A stretch of DNA of 64,000 bases from Granulicella sapmiensis (GTDB lineage: Bacteria; Acidobacteriota; Terriglobia; Terriglobales; Acidobacteriaceae), in assembly GCA_026225395.1 (NCBI GenBank), contig JAMFSR010000001.1, forward strand, positions 186,001-250,000, in the 5' to 3' direction. The notes beneath the pieces were generated by a model. That model did not search any database, was not told the DNA's origin, and saw only the letters and a list, made by a program, of their open reading frames with translations. Of this stretch, positions 19,254-28,939 are shown one piece after another. The translations under genes were made by a program, and so were the position numbers. Positions within the stretch are counted from its first letter, which is position 1. Each line of letters begins with the position of its first letter.

Positions 19254-20501
19254 TTACGCGCTCGGCAACGCAGGAAGGTTCATCGTTCTTCCCGTCTCCA
19301 GCGCTTCTTTCCCGATGGCGCAAGGGATCGCCGAAGCATAACCAACCTCAACGCTGGCCAACGGCTGCCGCTTCTCGCGCACGCATTGGATGAAGTCCCG
19401 GCAAGCCGTAAGCGTTGGGTCTTCAGCCGCAGCGTCGAGACGCACGCGATCCCCAAAGCCGCGATACGGCATCTCCCAATTCGTTTGGAACGAGGCTCCG
19501 GTCTTCACTCCGCGATCGACAGCAGCCGTATGCGACGCCTCTGTAATCTTCTTGCTCGTAGCGCTATAGAACGTGGCATCTTCCAGCGTCAACTCCACGC
19601 TGCCCTCTGTTCCATAAACCCACACCGAATCGCCAATCATCGCATTGTCGGTAATGGCACTGAAAAACATGCGCCGACCGCCGGTATACCCAAGCACTGC
19701 CTGCACATTGTCTCCAACCGTTCTGCCATCGTGATACTGCACGATACTCGTGGAACCGACAATCGTCTCCGGTTGGCTCCGGAAAATCCAGTTCGCCATG
19801 TCGATAGAGTGCGATCCGAGTTCTTCTAACAAACCACCAGACGTTTCCTTATAGAGCCGCCAGTTAAATAGGTGCTCCAGCTTTGGATCAGGGACCGAAC
19901 GCCGCCAGTTGTCGGTCCTGTGCCAATAGGCATACACATGCGTCGGAGTGCCAATATCGCCTTGGGCAATGCGCTGAATCGTCTTCTGCGCCCACGGTTC
20001 ATAGCGCAGTTGATGACCGATCTGAAAAATCTGCTTCGTCTGCCGAACAGCCGCGATCACCCTGTTGCAATCTTCCACCGTGAAACCGAGGGTCTTCTCA
20101 CCATAAACAGGAAGTCCATGGTTCATCGCAGCAACAGCATACTCTGCATGAAATACCGGAGGCGTCGCAATAAAGACCGCATCCAGATCCTTGCGGCTTA
20201 ACATCTCACGGTAATCCTTATAAGCCGGCACGGGCTTTCCCACCAATTGGTTCACTTCGGCAAACCTTGGCTCATACACATCGCACACCGCGGCAATGTT
20301 TACACCAGGCACACGCAATAGTTGCCGTATCAGTTCCTTCCCACGGCTACCGGGACCAATCACGCCAACGTTAATGTGGTCGTTTGCACTGATCGGCTTG
20401 GAGGACGGTTCCACTGCCTGTGCCAGCAACGAAGACTTGGAAAGCAGCCCGGTTGAAAGCATGCTCATGGAAAGTCCTTGAAGTACGTCTCTACGATTCA
20501 T
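19254..20501 (-). CDS. Tat-exported Gfo/Idh/MocA-family oxidoreductase
   Basis: 415 residues; GAGAGGA ribosome site. The N-terminus MNRRDVLQGLSMS is a twin-arginine signal followed by a short hydrophobic segment. The Rossmann motif is VGVIGPGSRGKELI near residue 47; the family Glu-Lys signature appears as GEKTLGF near residue 135, with the Lys kept. These enzymes use NAD(P) to oxidise or reduce sugars and cyclitols, and some (as in GH109) use NAD in hydrolysis. Export through Tat, which moves folded cofactor-loaded proteins, fits a periplasmic role. The neighbours are the GH35-like hydrolase and an SDR. The substrate is unknown. Confidence 0.85.
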   Translation of the reverse strand: MNRRDVLQGLSMSMLSTGLLSKSSLLAQAVEPSSKPISANDHINVGVIGPGSRGKELIRQLLRVPGVNIAAVCDVYEPRFAEVNQLVGKPVPAYKDYREMLSRKDLDAVFIATPPVFHAEYAVAAMNHGLPVYGEKTLGFTVEDCNRVIAAVRQTKQIFQIGHQLRYEPWAQKTIQRIAQGDIGTPTHVYAYWHRTDNWRRSVPDPKLEHLFNWRLYKETSGGLLEELGSHSIDMANWIFRSQPETIVGSTSIVQYHDGRTVGDNVQAVLGYTGGRRMFFSAITDNAMIGDSVWVYGTEGSVELTLEDATFYSATSKKITEASHTAAVDRGVKTGASFQTNWEMPYRGFGDRVRLDAAAEDPTLTACRDFIQCVREKRQPLASVEVGYASAIPCAIGKEALETGRTMNLPALPSA

Positions 20502-20565
20502 CGTGTCCTCTCATCCCAAAAGCGGGACGGTTCGTTGTCGTTCCCTTCAAGGGCATCGCATAGCA

Positions 20566-21600
20566 TTAGAAGTTGCCGCTACGAACCTCGAAGTGAGTCG
20601 GCTTCCCTAGCTTCTCGCCGCCACGCTCCACCCAATCGGCGATCCATCCGATCATCTGGTTCACGCCAACACTGGGATAACCAAAATACTCAAACGCCTT
20701 CTGCGCATTGCTTAGAATCGCATCGCCCGATTCCGTTCCTTCAAACGAGACAGGCTTCCCAAATCGATTTGCGAAATCCGTGGCGACTCGCCGCACACTC
20801 ACAAGTTCAGGACCGGCTACGTTCAAGACAAACGGTGGGTACGACGCATGCAGCAACGACAAGAGGCTCATCGCCGAAGCGTCCGTCTGCCAGATCGTAT
20901 TCAAATGCCCCATATGCAACGACACCGGCGTACCGGCAAATACTCGTTCCGCGATATCCAGTAACACCCCGTAACGCAACTCCGTCGCATAATTTAGGCG
21001 GATGATCGATATCGGGATCTCATACGTGCGGCTGAAGTGTTCAAAAATTCTCTCTCGCCCCAGACAGCTCATCGCATAGTCGCCCAGCGGATTGGGATCG
21101 TCAGTCTCAAGCGAACCGCCCAGATTCACGGAAGATAGCCCATAGATATTCCCCGTCGAAAACGCCGCGATGCGGCTTCTGCGATACCTCTCACAGACAA
21201 GTCCCGGCAGGAATGTATTCATCGCCCAGGTTTTGGCTTCCTGTCCGGTCGAACCAAACTTCATGCCCGCCATGAACACAACGTTCGGAGCATCAGGCAG
21301 GTTTGCATAAGCTTCTCGATCGAGCAGATCGCAGGAATGCGGCTCAATACCCCACGCGTTCAACTGCGCGGGCAGCGTCGAGGAGGAAAATCGCGAGACC
21401 CCAATCACGCGCCGCGATATACCAGCCATATCCGATGCCCGTTTCGCCATGCGAGCCAGCGTTGGCCCCATCTTCCCGCCCACGCCGAGAACGACAATGT
21501 CTCCTTCAAGCTGCCCCATTGCATCGACGACTTGCGCCGAAGGCAGACTCAGAAGATCATCCAACTCCCCAACATCCCGTATCTTATTTAGCTTCATCAT
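20566..21600 (-). CDS. NAD-dependent epimerase/dehydratase-like SDR with altered catalytic Lys
   Basis: About 344 residues from ATG 21600; an upstream ATG at 21621 has its AAGGA directly adjacent, with no spacing, so I prefer the inner start. The dinucleotide motif is VVLGVGGKMG. The usual Tyr-x-x-x-Lys site reads YAMSCLGRE: the Tyr and Ser are in place but the Lys is Cys (codon TGT, bases 21064-21066). A Thr-Gly-Asn-Ile-Tyr-Gly segment upstream is conserved for the family. No signal peptide. It lies between the MFS and the Gfo/Idh gene in the operon. It may bind nucleotide and act by an altered mechanism, or belong to a subfamily that does not need the Lys. Confidence 0.78.
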   Translation of the reverse strand: MMKLNKIRDVGELDDLLSLPSAQVVDAMGQLEGDIVVLGVGGKMGPTLARMAKRASDMAGISRRVIGVSRFSSSTLPAQLNAWGIEPHSCDLLDREAYANLPDAPNVVFMAGMKFGSTGQEAKTWAMNTFLPGLVCERYRRSRIAAFSTGNIYGLSSVNLGGSLETDDPNPLGDYAMSCLGRERIFEHFSRTYEIPISIIRLNYATELRYGVLLDIAERVFAGTPVSLHMGHLNTIWQTDASAMSLLSLLHASYPPFVLNVAGPELVSVRRVATDFANRFGKPVSFEGTESGDAILSNAQKAFEYFGYPSVGVNQMIGWIADWVERGGEKLGKPTHFEVRSGNF

Positions 21601-21637
21601 TGCATTCCGTTCCGCGCCCATTCCTTGTTGTTGTCAG

Positions 21638-22945
21638 CTACGAATTGATTGCCTGTGGACTCGTACTCTCGTGCCTTACTTTTAACGAAAGCTTCTTCGG
21701 AACAGCTACGGCGTAGATCGCCATGGCCCCCAGCACCCCGCTCGCAGTCATCAACTTCCAGGCCGCGTCGTAGTTGTGATACGTGTCAAACAAGCGACCC
21801 GCAATCCATGGGGCTACCCACTGGCCTACGGAGTAGCCCATGATGATCAAAGCCAGCAGCTTCCCTAGCGATGCCACCCCAAAGCACTCCGCCGTAACAA
21901 GCGGTATCAGCATATAGTCCGCGCCCATCGCGAACCCAAACACGACAGCGAAGCTCCACGCTGCAACAGGACGCCCCGCGAGAAACAGCAGGGGAATTGC
22001 GCTGCCGATAGTCAGATAGAAGAAGGCCATCGCATTTTTCTTGGACACGCGATCGACGATATAACCAACAAGGACACGCCCCGCGAGGCTGGAGGCGAGC
22101 AATCCGGAAAGAAAATGAGATGCTGCGGTCCTTGAGTAACCGTGATCTTGAAGAAAAAGAATGAAGTGCTGAATCACCGTATTGATGGCGCCGATCACCA
22201 ATGCCGATCCAACAAGAATGAGCCAGAAATTCATCGTCTTCGCCGCGGCGACGACGCCCATCGAGGGCTCCGTCACCTGTGAAATATGTCCGGTCGAACC
22301 CGGCAGGTCTCCGTCAGGCAGCAACCCCATATCCGCAGGAGCCGAACGCGTCACGCCAAGACCAATCGGCAAGAGCACCAGCAGAATCAAAACACCGGTT
22401 GCTTCCAGGGCATGACGCCAGCCAAGCGTCCGAATGAGAAAATTCGCAAGCGGCGGAGAGATCACTCCGCCAAGCCCCAACCCAAGATAGGCCAACCCCA
22501 TCGCCCGTCCGCGACGCAAACGGAACCACTGCGCGATCAATACTTGATTGGCTATCGGCCCCGCGAACACGTATCCCAGCACTTCGAAGAGACAAAGCGT
22601 CTCATACTGCCAAAGCTTCGTCATGAAACCCATGAGGAACAGCGGGACGCTGATGAAAGCAACGCCATAGAGAATCACCCGGCGAGCTCCGATCTTATCG
22701 ATCAAGATACCGGCGAGATACCCAAACGGCAATCCAACGACGATGAAGCCGAGAAGAAAACCCTGCGTCACTTGCGCGCGACTGAATCCAAGTGAGCTGA
22801 CAAGCGACGGATAGAAAACCGGAAACCCATAATAGATAACACCCGTACTGCAAAAGAGATTCAGGAACGCCGCAATGACGATCCACCAACCGTAGAAAAT
22901 CCTCGGCTTGGTGTCGGGCAATCGATTCGGATTCATGAAGGGCAT
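21638..22945 (-). CDS. MFS transporter, oxalate/formate-antiporter-like (OFA/monocarboxylate group)
   Basis: 435 residues from ATG 22945, which has AGGAG five bases upstream; the frame extends to 23029 but that would overlap the next gene. About twelve hydrophobic segments, beginning YGWWIVIAAFLNLFC, with the MFS loop motif GILIDKIGARRV after the second. The YGWWIV opening is typical of OFA-type carboxylate transporters. In this operon it probably imports a sugar acid or similar organic anion for the DapA-like aldolase. This is inference from neighbours. Confidence 0.82.
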   Translation of the reverse strand: MPFMNPNRLPDTKPRIFYGWWIVIAAFLNLFCSTGVIYYGFPVFYPSLVSSLGFSRAQVTQGFLLGFIVVGLPFGYLAGILIDKIGARRVILYGVAFISVPLFLMGFMTKLWQYETLCLFEVLGYVFAGPIANQVLIAQWFRLRRGRAMGLAYLGLGLGGVISPPLANFLIRTLGWRHALEATGVLILLVLLPIGLGVTRSAPADMGLLPDGDLPGSTGHISQVTEPSMGVVAAAKTMNFWLILVGSALVIGAINTVIQHFILFLQDHGYSRTAASHFLSGLLASSLAGRVLVGYIVDRVSKKNAMAFFYLTIGSAIPLLFLAGRPVAAWSFAVVFGFAMGADYMLIPLVTAECFGVASLGKLLALIIMGYSVGQWVAPWIAGRLFDTYHNYDAAWKLMTASGVLGAMAIYAVAVPKKLSLKVRHESTSPQAINS

Positions 22946-23009
22946 CAAAACTCCTGTAGATCCGGGCGCGTTATAACCAGAAATATCGGCGCAGACATTC
23001 TTATGGGGC

Positions 23010-23969
23010 TTATCCGTAAGCTTGAACAATCATTTTTTGGAGAAAGATTTTTGATTTCAGCACATCGCGCTTTCTTTCTTCCTCATTCCCAACCTCGCGC
23101 TCAATCATCATGGAACCGCGGTAATTCACTTTTCTTAGTTGTTCGAACAGCTTAGGAAAATCCACTTTCCCTTCGCCAATTGGAGTCTCAAGCCCCAGTT
23201 CCTTGGGATTTGTCGGAAAGCGACCATCCTTTGCATGAATGCCCCGCACCAGCGGACCAATCACATCCATCGCATCGACGGGATTTCCCTTCCCGTAAAG
23301 AATCAGATTCGCCACGTCGAGGTTCACAAAAACATTGCCTGTGTTCACGTCATCGATAAGCCGAAGTAACGTAATCGGTGTCTCCTGGCCCGTCTCACAG
23401 AGCAGAGAAATGCCACGCCCTTTGCAGTACGTTGCAACTTCCTTTACCGCCGCGACGGCTTGCGGATAGATAGGATCGTTCGGATCTTCGGGGATAAAGC
23501 CGCAGTGCGTATGGATTGCGGAAACCCCCGCCGCCGCAGCAATATCTGCCGACACCTTCAGCGCTCGTATCCGGACCTCGCGCGTTGCAGCTGGAATAAT
23601 CCCGATAGTAAGCGGGCCTTCGTAAAAGTTGAAGACCCTCTTTCCTGGATTATGCTCGCTGATCGAGGTTACATTCACGCCATACTTCGCACACGCTTCT
23701 CGCAGAGGCTTTACCACGTCCAGCGAAGATCGCTCGAAACCTATCTGGCACACATGCAATCCGAGATCAGCCACACTTCGAACGACCGCGTCGATCGTAT
23801 CGTTCTCGCCCACCCATGTCACCTTGCCAAGACCGATCGGAAGGTTCTTATACACTTCAGCACCCTTCGACATCTGGCCAAACGCGGGTTCCACCGCGCT
23901 AACGGCATAAGCCGCGCTGGCGAGCTGCAAGAAACTACGCCGGTCTATCGAAGTGCGTTTATTCAACAC
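23010..23969 (-). CDS. Tat-exported sugar phosphate isomerase/epimerase-like TIM barrel
   Basis: 319 residues from a GTG at 23969, preferred because GGAG lies nine bases upstream; a TTG at 23990 is an alternative without ribosome site. A twin-arginine signal (IDRRSFLQLASAAYAVSA) begins the protein. The rest is an AP-endonuclease-2-type barrel: VSAIHTHCGF, LLCETGQE, VNLDVANLI and RGIHAKDGR carry the His, Glu and Asp expected to bind a metal in xylose-isomerase-like epimerases. It probably isomerises or epimerises a free sugar or keto-sugar in the periplasm, since sugar phosphates would not be expected there. It overlaps the extended frame of the MFS gene. Confidence 0.8.
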   Translation of the reverse strand: MLNKRTSIDRRSFLQLASAAYAVSAVEPAFGQMSKGAEVYKNLPIGLGKVTWVGENDTIDAVVRSVADLGLHVCQIGFERSSLDVVKPLREACAKYGVNVTSISEHNPGKRVFNFYEGPLTIGIIPAATREVRIRALKVSADIAAAAGVSAIHTHCGFIPEDPNDPIYPQAVAAVKEVATYCKGRGISLLCETGQETPITLLRLIDDVNTGNVFVNLDVANLILYGKGNPVDAMDVIGPLVRGIHAKDGRFPTNPKELGLETPIGEGKVDFPKLFEQLRKVNYRGSMMIEREVGNEEERKRDVLKSKIFLQKMIVQAYG

Positions 23970-24007
23970 AAGAAAGTTCTCCAACCGCAAACTTAGTCAA
24001 TCCGCAC

Positions 24008-25072
24008 TCAAGGCCTAAGCCACTCATCTCGATGTTGCTGTACGAAACTATCATCGTTGAGATGAGGATACGCCGCATAGACACGGTCGATCTCCTCCAT
24101 CTGTCCCTTGCTCAAGCCTTCGTGCGGGTCAAGACACCATATTCCTTCCAGCAACCCTTGCCTGCGCAACACCTCATGCAGTCCGGCGATGCAGCCGGCG
24201 AAACCGTTGGCCGCATCGAAGAAGGCTGCGTTTGTGTCCGTCACTTCAACGCTTCTCTTGAGAAGTTCCCGGGAAATATAGTTGGTTTTGCTTATTTCCT
24301 TGCAGTCATTCAGCAGATCTACGGCGCGCTTTGTCCACACCGCCCAGTGCCCAAGCAGACCCCCCCTCATGCGAAGTTCCGTCTCCTTGCCGTTCACCAT
24401 GAACGAATACGGGGTGAGCAAATCCAGAACGATGTTGTCGTCGTTGCCCGTGTAGACAGGGATCGCCCTTCCCGATTCGCAGACTGCCCGCATCACGTCC
24501 AGAGTTTGGTAACGGTTGAACGGCGCAACCTTAATCGCAACAACATTCTCAATTTCAAGAAATTTCCTCCAGAACTCCGCCGATAGCACGCGCCCCCCAA
24601 CCGAAGGTTGCAGATAAAACCCAACGATCGGAAGCACCTCAGCCACACTTCTGCAATGATTCACCAGCGCGCCATCGTCTTCGTTCGGCAACGCGGCGAG
24701 GCTCAACAGCCCAGCGTGATATCCAAGGCGAGAGAGAAGTTCTGCTTCTCTGACAGCCTGCGCGGTCTTCCCAGAAATCCCACCGACGCGAAGCAGCGGC
24801 TCGGCCCTCAAGCGATCAGCGTTATCCATCTCTTCCGCAGCCAGGATAAGCACTGGCTCGAAGAGCCCCACCTCCGGATCGCGAATGCTGAACTGCGTCG
24901 TATGCACACCCACCGCGATACCATTGGCGCCGGCTGCAATGTAATAACGCGTAAGCGCTCTCTGACGTTTTTCACTAAGCCGTCTTTCAGCGGTCAGTGC
25001 TAATGGATGGGCCGGTATAACGCCGCCTCTCGCAAGCAACTCGGCGATTCTGGCGTCTATTGTTCTACTCAT
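24008..25072 (-). CDS. Dihydrodipicolinate synthase/N-acetylneuraminate lyase family protein (DapA-like aldolase)
   Basis: 354 residues, longer than the usual 290; AAGGA five bases before the ATG. The Schiff-base Lys is Lys181 in ENVVAIKVAPF and the partner Tyr is Tyr153 in GFYLQPSVGGR, so the class I aldolase site is intact. No signal peptide. In a sugar-catabolic operon such enzymes usually cleave or dehydrate 2-keto-3-deoxy acids rather than make lysine. It directly follows the TonB receptor and precedes the isomerase and MFS genes. The true substrate is unknown. Confidence 0.85.
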   Translation of the reverse strand: MSRTIDARIAELLARGGVIPAHPLALTAERRLSEKRQRALTRYYIAAGANGIAVGVHTTQFSIRDPEVGLFEPVLILAAEEMDNADRLRAEPLLRVGGISGKTAQAVREAELLSRLGYHAGLLSLAALPNEDDGALVNHCRSVAEVLPIVGFYLQPSVGGRVLSAEFWRKFLEIENVVAIKVAPFNRYQTLDVMRAVCESGRAIPVYTGNDDNIVLDLLTPYSFMVNGKETELRMRGGLLGHWAVWTKRAVDLLNDCKEISKTNYISRELLKRSVEVTDTNAAFFDAANGFAGCIAGLHEVLRRQGLLEGIWCLDPHEGLSKGQMEEIDRVYAAYPHLNDDSFVQQHRDEWLRP

Positions 25073-25196
25073 CGTTTCCTTCTCGGAGCCTCATGCAATA
25101 TCTGTTCTTATAAATCTCACGCGGCATGCGGTTTTCATCTCATCGCTTTAGCAGAGAACCGGCGGGCAGCCTCGCAACCAAGCTACCCGCCACGGC

Positions 25197-28100
25197 CTAG
25201 AACTTCAAACGGACACTCACCAATCCAACCCTCGGCCCAAACATATAACCTTGCACGCTTGTGATTTTGCCAACGTTCGGATCGTTGATCGTAACATCGG
25301 GATTCCCAAAGTTCGGATGATTCAACACGTTCGAAAAGCTGCCTGAGAACTCTACCGAAGTCCCACGAACAAGCGGGAAACTCTTGAACAGTGCGGCGTT
25401 CAGCACTTGAGAATCAGGTCCTTTCAGGATGCCGTAGCCCGCATTGCCAAACGTGCCGGCTGCGGGAATCGCGTAAGCCTTGGGGTTGAACCAGTTGTTG
25501 ATGCTTTGCGTGCCGATGGCCGCCGAAGAGCCAACACCCCTGCTGACGCTACCGGCAAAAGCATTGATGTTCGTCGGATCATACGTACCCGAAAACGTCG
25601 GCGTCAGAAAGTTACCCGTATTGGCAAGATACGCCGCACTCAGCTGCCATCCGCCAAGGATCTTCGAGTAGAGATTGTCCTTGCCAAGGAACGCATGGCC
25701 AGGTCCAAACGGTAGGTTGTACAAGATGTTCGATACAAACTGAATCCGCGGCGTGTACTGCTCGTTCCCATATTGACGGAAGAAGTTATACGTGTCTTCT
25801 GCAACGACGCCATTCTCAGCGTCACTCGTGCTCGGATCATCCGTGAGGTTCTTCGCCAGGGTAACGGCTGCTTCAAACAACAGGCCATGAGTCATGTGCC
25901 GGTTCACCTCGGCAGTGACAGCGTTATACGACTGCGTCCCACCATTGGACTCCTGCGTGATCTTCTTGAAAGCGGGATACGGCGTTCTTGCCTGCGTGAA
26001 CGGTGTCGTGCTCGCCTGCACCTGGTTCAGGTTCCTCCCATATAGAAGATCGCTCGTCTGCGAACCAATGTACGAGAGCCGAATCCCCGTGCTGAATCCG
26101 AGATCCCGTTCGATCGTCAGGTTCCACTGTTGCACATACGGGTTACGAACGTTCTTATCGATCCCCGTAATCGTGATCGCCCCTAGAAGACTCGATTGCA
26201 CCAGTGAATTGATGGGGTTGGTGAATGTGATCGCAGGCGTTCCGGCGGTAAAGCTGTTGGTGAAAGAGATCGTTCCACCGTAGGGCGCCTGGTAAAGATC
26301 ATTGAACAGGTCGACCGTCAGATCGTCGTTATAGATACCGTATCCTCCGCGAATCACGGTCTTCGGATTCACATTTAGCGCGAAGCCGAACCGCGGAAAG
26401 AATCCAGCCTTGAACGGGCTCCTCAAACTGCGCGTCGGAAAACCTGCTGACTGTGCGGAGACAATCGGTATCTGGGCTGTTGGGAAGCCCGGGATAAGGT
26501 AAGGCTGATAGCTCGTAACAGATGGCACGACGATCGAGCCGGTTGCGGGATCGAACGTAGAAACGGTGTTGTACTTGTCCACGGGCGCACTATCAAAGTC
26601 GTAGCGCAGCCCAAAAGAAAGCATCAGGTTACGACGCGCGCGCCAGTCATCCTGGACGAAGCCACTAAGAAAATACTGCCGCGCATACTCTGTTGGACGG
26701 TCAAAGGTATACGTTGTTGCCTGCGGCAAGCCGAGCAGGAAGTCCGCATAAGCATAGCCCGTTTCGGTGCCATTGAAGGTAAACGTCCCAAAGCTCGGGA
26801 AGTACGGCTGCGTACCAAGCTGCGGCCTGTACTCGAAACCGCCTTTGATCGTGTGGCTGCCCCGCTGGTACGTCAGCTGATCGATGATCTGGTTATTTTG
26901 TTCCGTTCCATTGGCTGGCCCAACCTGTCCAACCGCCGTGGTTCCACTGATCGTCACTGCCGGGAAGCCCGTCGCCGATGCCGGCGCAAGCGGGAAGCCT
27001 TGTATGCCAAGCTGGTTCACAATCGACTGCCCCGTCAGTAGAGGATGGAAGTGGTTGTTCGACCACTCCGCTCCAACCTTTGCCACATTGATCAGGTTCG
27101 GCGTAAGGATCCACGTATCGGACAACACACCCGAGAAGGTCTTTCGCACCTGGATGCGATAGCCCGTCTCCGCGGGAGGATAATTGCTGTCCAGAATCTC
27201 CGGCGAAGCGCGGTTATAAGTGAACCGGACAAAGGCGCTGTTCTTTGGTGTAAGGTTGGCATCGAACCGAAGATCGAAACGGTTGCTGTAGATGCTCTGA
27301 GGCACCGTCTGACGAAAGTTCGCAGTCGTCAAAGTCGTAATTCCATAATTGGGATCGGGGTAGAACATGTTCTGCCACATCTGCGCAGCTAGGCTTTGCG
27401 ACGTCTCCAGTGGTGCGCTTCCGGGCGTAATTTTGTTGCCGGCAAACGTTCCTCCCGTGTACGGGTTCTTCAGTACGACCGGCGTGGCCTGCGTCAACAG
27501 TTGTGAAAAATCACCGCCGCGAAACGCCACTGTCGGCACATTGGGACTGATGGCCAAAGGCTGATTGTCGCGCAGCCCTTCATAGGCAGCCTCGTAGTAA
27601 TACTTGCCCCGCACAATCGGTCCGCCGATGCCGCCGCCGAAGTCGTTATCGGTATAAGGCGGGTTCGTCGACGAGAAGTAGCTCTGCGCCTGCAGGTCCT
27701 GATTGCCGAAGTGCTCGAAGATGCTTCCATGCAGATGATCCGTTCCGCTCTTCGTAATCACAGTCACATTCAGCAGCTGGCCCATCTCAGCCTTGTTATC
27801 GACCGCGTCGTACTTCACTTCCTGGATGATGTCGTAAGAAGGAAACGCAGGTCCATCTGCATTGCCGTAGAGAGTCGAGTTAGAACTGATGCCGTCCACG
27901 TTGTAATACGCTTCTCCGGCAGTGGAGCCCGCCATCGACCACTGCGATCCACTCCCTTCGTGTCCGGTGGGCAGCAGCGCGATGTACTCCTCAAGCCCGC
28001 TGTCTCCCGTGGAATCCTTCGTGCCAAGCAGGTTAGACGATGTGTTGTTGATCTCGTCGGAAGTTACCGTCGTCGAGATCGAGGGCATTTCAGCCTCAAT

Positions 28101-28577
28101 CACCGGCGCTCCTCCAGATACCACGATCTGGTCTCCCACCGCCCCAATCTTCAAAGGTACGTCCGTCCGAACCGTCTGTTGCGACTGCACAACGATGCCC
28201 GTTGTCTTGAATGTGCTAAACCCGGGCGCCGTTGCACTCACCGTATAAGTTCCGGGATTCAGCGCCGCAGCAGCATAGGCCCCATGTGAGTCCGAGGTAA
28301 CCGTTTGTGTCGCATGCGTGCCCTCATTGATCACGGTGATAGTGGCGCCCGGCAACGCAGAACCGTCGGCAGTGAGCACCGAACCGACAATCGTTCCAAC
28401 CGTGTTCTGGGCCTGAACCTTATCCATTGGAAAAAATATCGCTACGAGGAGAAGCGCTATCGTCACCAGCCCCGCAATCTGACGGAGATAGCCGGAACAG
28501 AAAGCGATAATCCCGGCTGACGAAGCGCCCTTGGTTCGAACATTGATCTCGAACGATTGGCTCACGAACTTCTGCAT
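25197..28577 (-). CDS. TonB-dependent receptor, Oar-like with carboxypeptidase-type N-terminal domain
   Basis: 1126 residues; GGAGG five bases before the ATG. An unusually long signal region (hydrophobic core near residues 37-50, cleavage near VQAQN) precedes a carboxypeptidase-regulatory-like beta domain at about 60-145 (GTIVGSVLTADGSALPGATITV), a plug domain near 150-280 and a long beta-barrel ending in Phe. It is an outer-membrane active-transport channel typical of Acidobacteriota for large glycan fragments. It heads the minus-strand run of catabolic genes. A 360-base upstream region with a candidate IclR operator suggests regulated transcription. Confidence 0.9.
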   Translation of the reverse strand: MQKFVSQSFEINVRTKGASSAGIIAFCSGYLRQIAGLVTIALLLVAIFFPMDKVQAQNTVGTIVGSVLTADGSALPGATITVINEGTHATQTVTSDSHGAYAAAALNPGTYTVSATAPGFSTFKTTGIVVQSQQTVRTDVPLKIGAVGDQIVVSGGAPVIEAEMPSISTTVTSDEINNTSSNLLGTKDSTGDSGLEEYIALLPTGHEGSGSQWSMAGSTAGEAYYNVDGISSNSTLYGNADGPAFPSYDIIQEVKYDAVDNKAEMGQLLNVTVITKSGTDHLHGSIFEHFGNQDLQAQSYFSSTNPPYTDNDFGGGIGGPIVRGKYYYEAAYEGLRDNQPLAISPNVPTVAFRGGDFSQLLTQATPVVLKNPYTGGTFAGNKITPGSAPLETSQSLAAQMWQNMFYPDPNYGITTLTTANFRQTVPQSIYSNRFDLRFDANLTPKNSAFVRFTYNRASPEILDSNYPPAETGYRIQVRKTFSGVLSDTWILTPNLINVAKVGAEWSNNHFHPLLTGQSIVNQLGIQGFPLAPASATGFPAVTISGTTAVGQVGPANGTEQNNQIIDQLTYQRGSHTIKGGFEYRPQLGTQPYFPSFGTFTFNGTETGYAYADFLLGLPQATTYTFDRPTEYARQYFLSGFVQDDWRARRNLMLSFGLRYDFDSAPVDKYNTVSTFDPATGSIVVPSVTSYQPYLIPGFPTAQIPIVSAQSAGFPTRSLRSPFKAGFFPRFGFALNVNPKTVIRGGYGIYNDDLTVDLFNDLYQAPYGGTISFTNSFTAGTPAITFTNPINSLVQSSLLGAITITGIDKNVRNPYVQQWNLTIERDLGFSTGIRLSYIGSQTSDLLYGRNLNQVQASTTPFTQARTPYPAFKKITQESNGGTQSYNAVTAEVNRHMTHGLLFEAAVTLAKNLTDDPSTSDAENGVVAEDTYNFFRQYGNEQYTPRIQFVSNILYNLPFGPGHAFLGKDNLYSKILGGWQLSAAYLANTGNFLTPTFSGTYDPTNINAFAGSVSRGVGSSAAIGTQSINNWFNPKAYAIPAAGTFGNAGYGILKGPDSQVLNAALFKSFPLVRGTSVEFSGSFSNVLNHPNFGNPDVTINDPNVGKITSVQGYMFGPRVGLVSVRLKF

Positions 28578-28939
28578 ATTGCCTCCATGGAAACAGCTTC
28601 ACCAACAACTTCTGCTGCAGGAACACGGCTCCTCTCGAAAAGGAGCTCGGGCGAAACGCGAACGAGATGAAGCACAATCAATCGACCTTGAAGAAAGATT
28701 TCAGTCGTACTTCGATTGCCCACATTGTGGATAATAAATCCGTCTTGTGGATGAAGTATCCACCTCAAAAACCTCGCCGTCAATCTAATTGTTTCGAAAA
28801 TATGAATTTTTTTGATTGGTCTGAGAACTGTCGCGCCCACACGGTGCGCCAGGACGCAATCGCAGTCGGGCGTATCGCCCCGCGACGCGTCACAGTCCAT
28901 AGAGCGACTGCTTGCTTTGAATATCTTGAATGCCGCGAA
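28578..28939. promoter_or_regulatory. Upstream region of the TonB-receptor operon
   Basis: AT-rich 360 bases with no supported gene. GTGGAT occurs at 28727-28732 and again at 28747-28752, two helical turns apart, and the second copy is half of an inverted repeat (listed separately). A long AT segment near 28785-28820 could hold the promoter. Confidence 0.45.
28747..28763. promoter_or_regulatory. Inverted repeat, candidate IclR operator
   Basis: GTGGAT, five-base spacer GAAGT, ATCCAC. It lies about 170 bases upstream of the receptor ATG and just downstream of the IclR-type regulator gene. Assignment to that regulator is inference. Confidence 0.4.
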
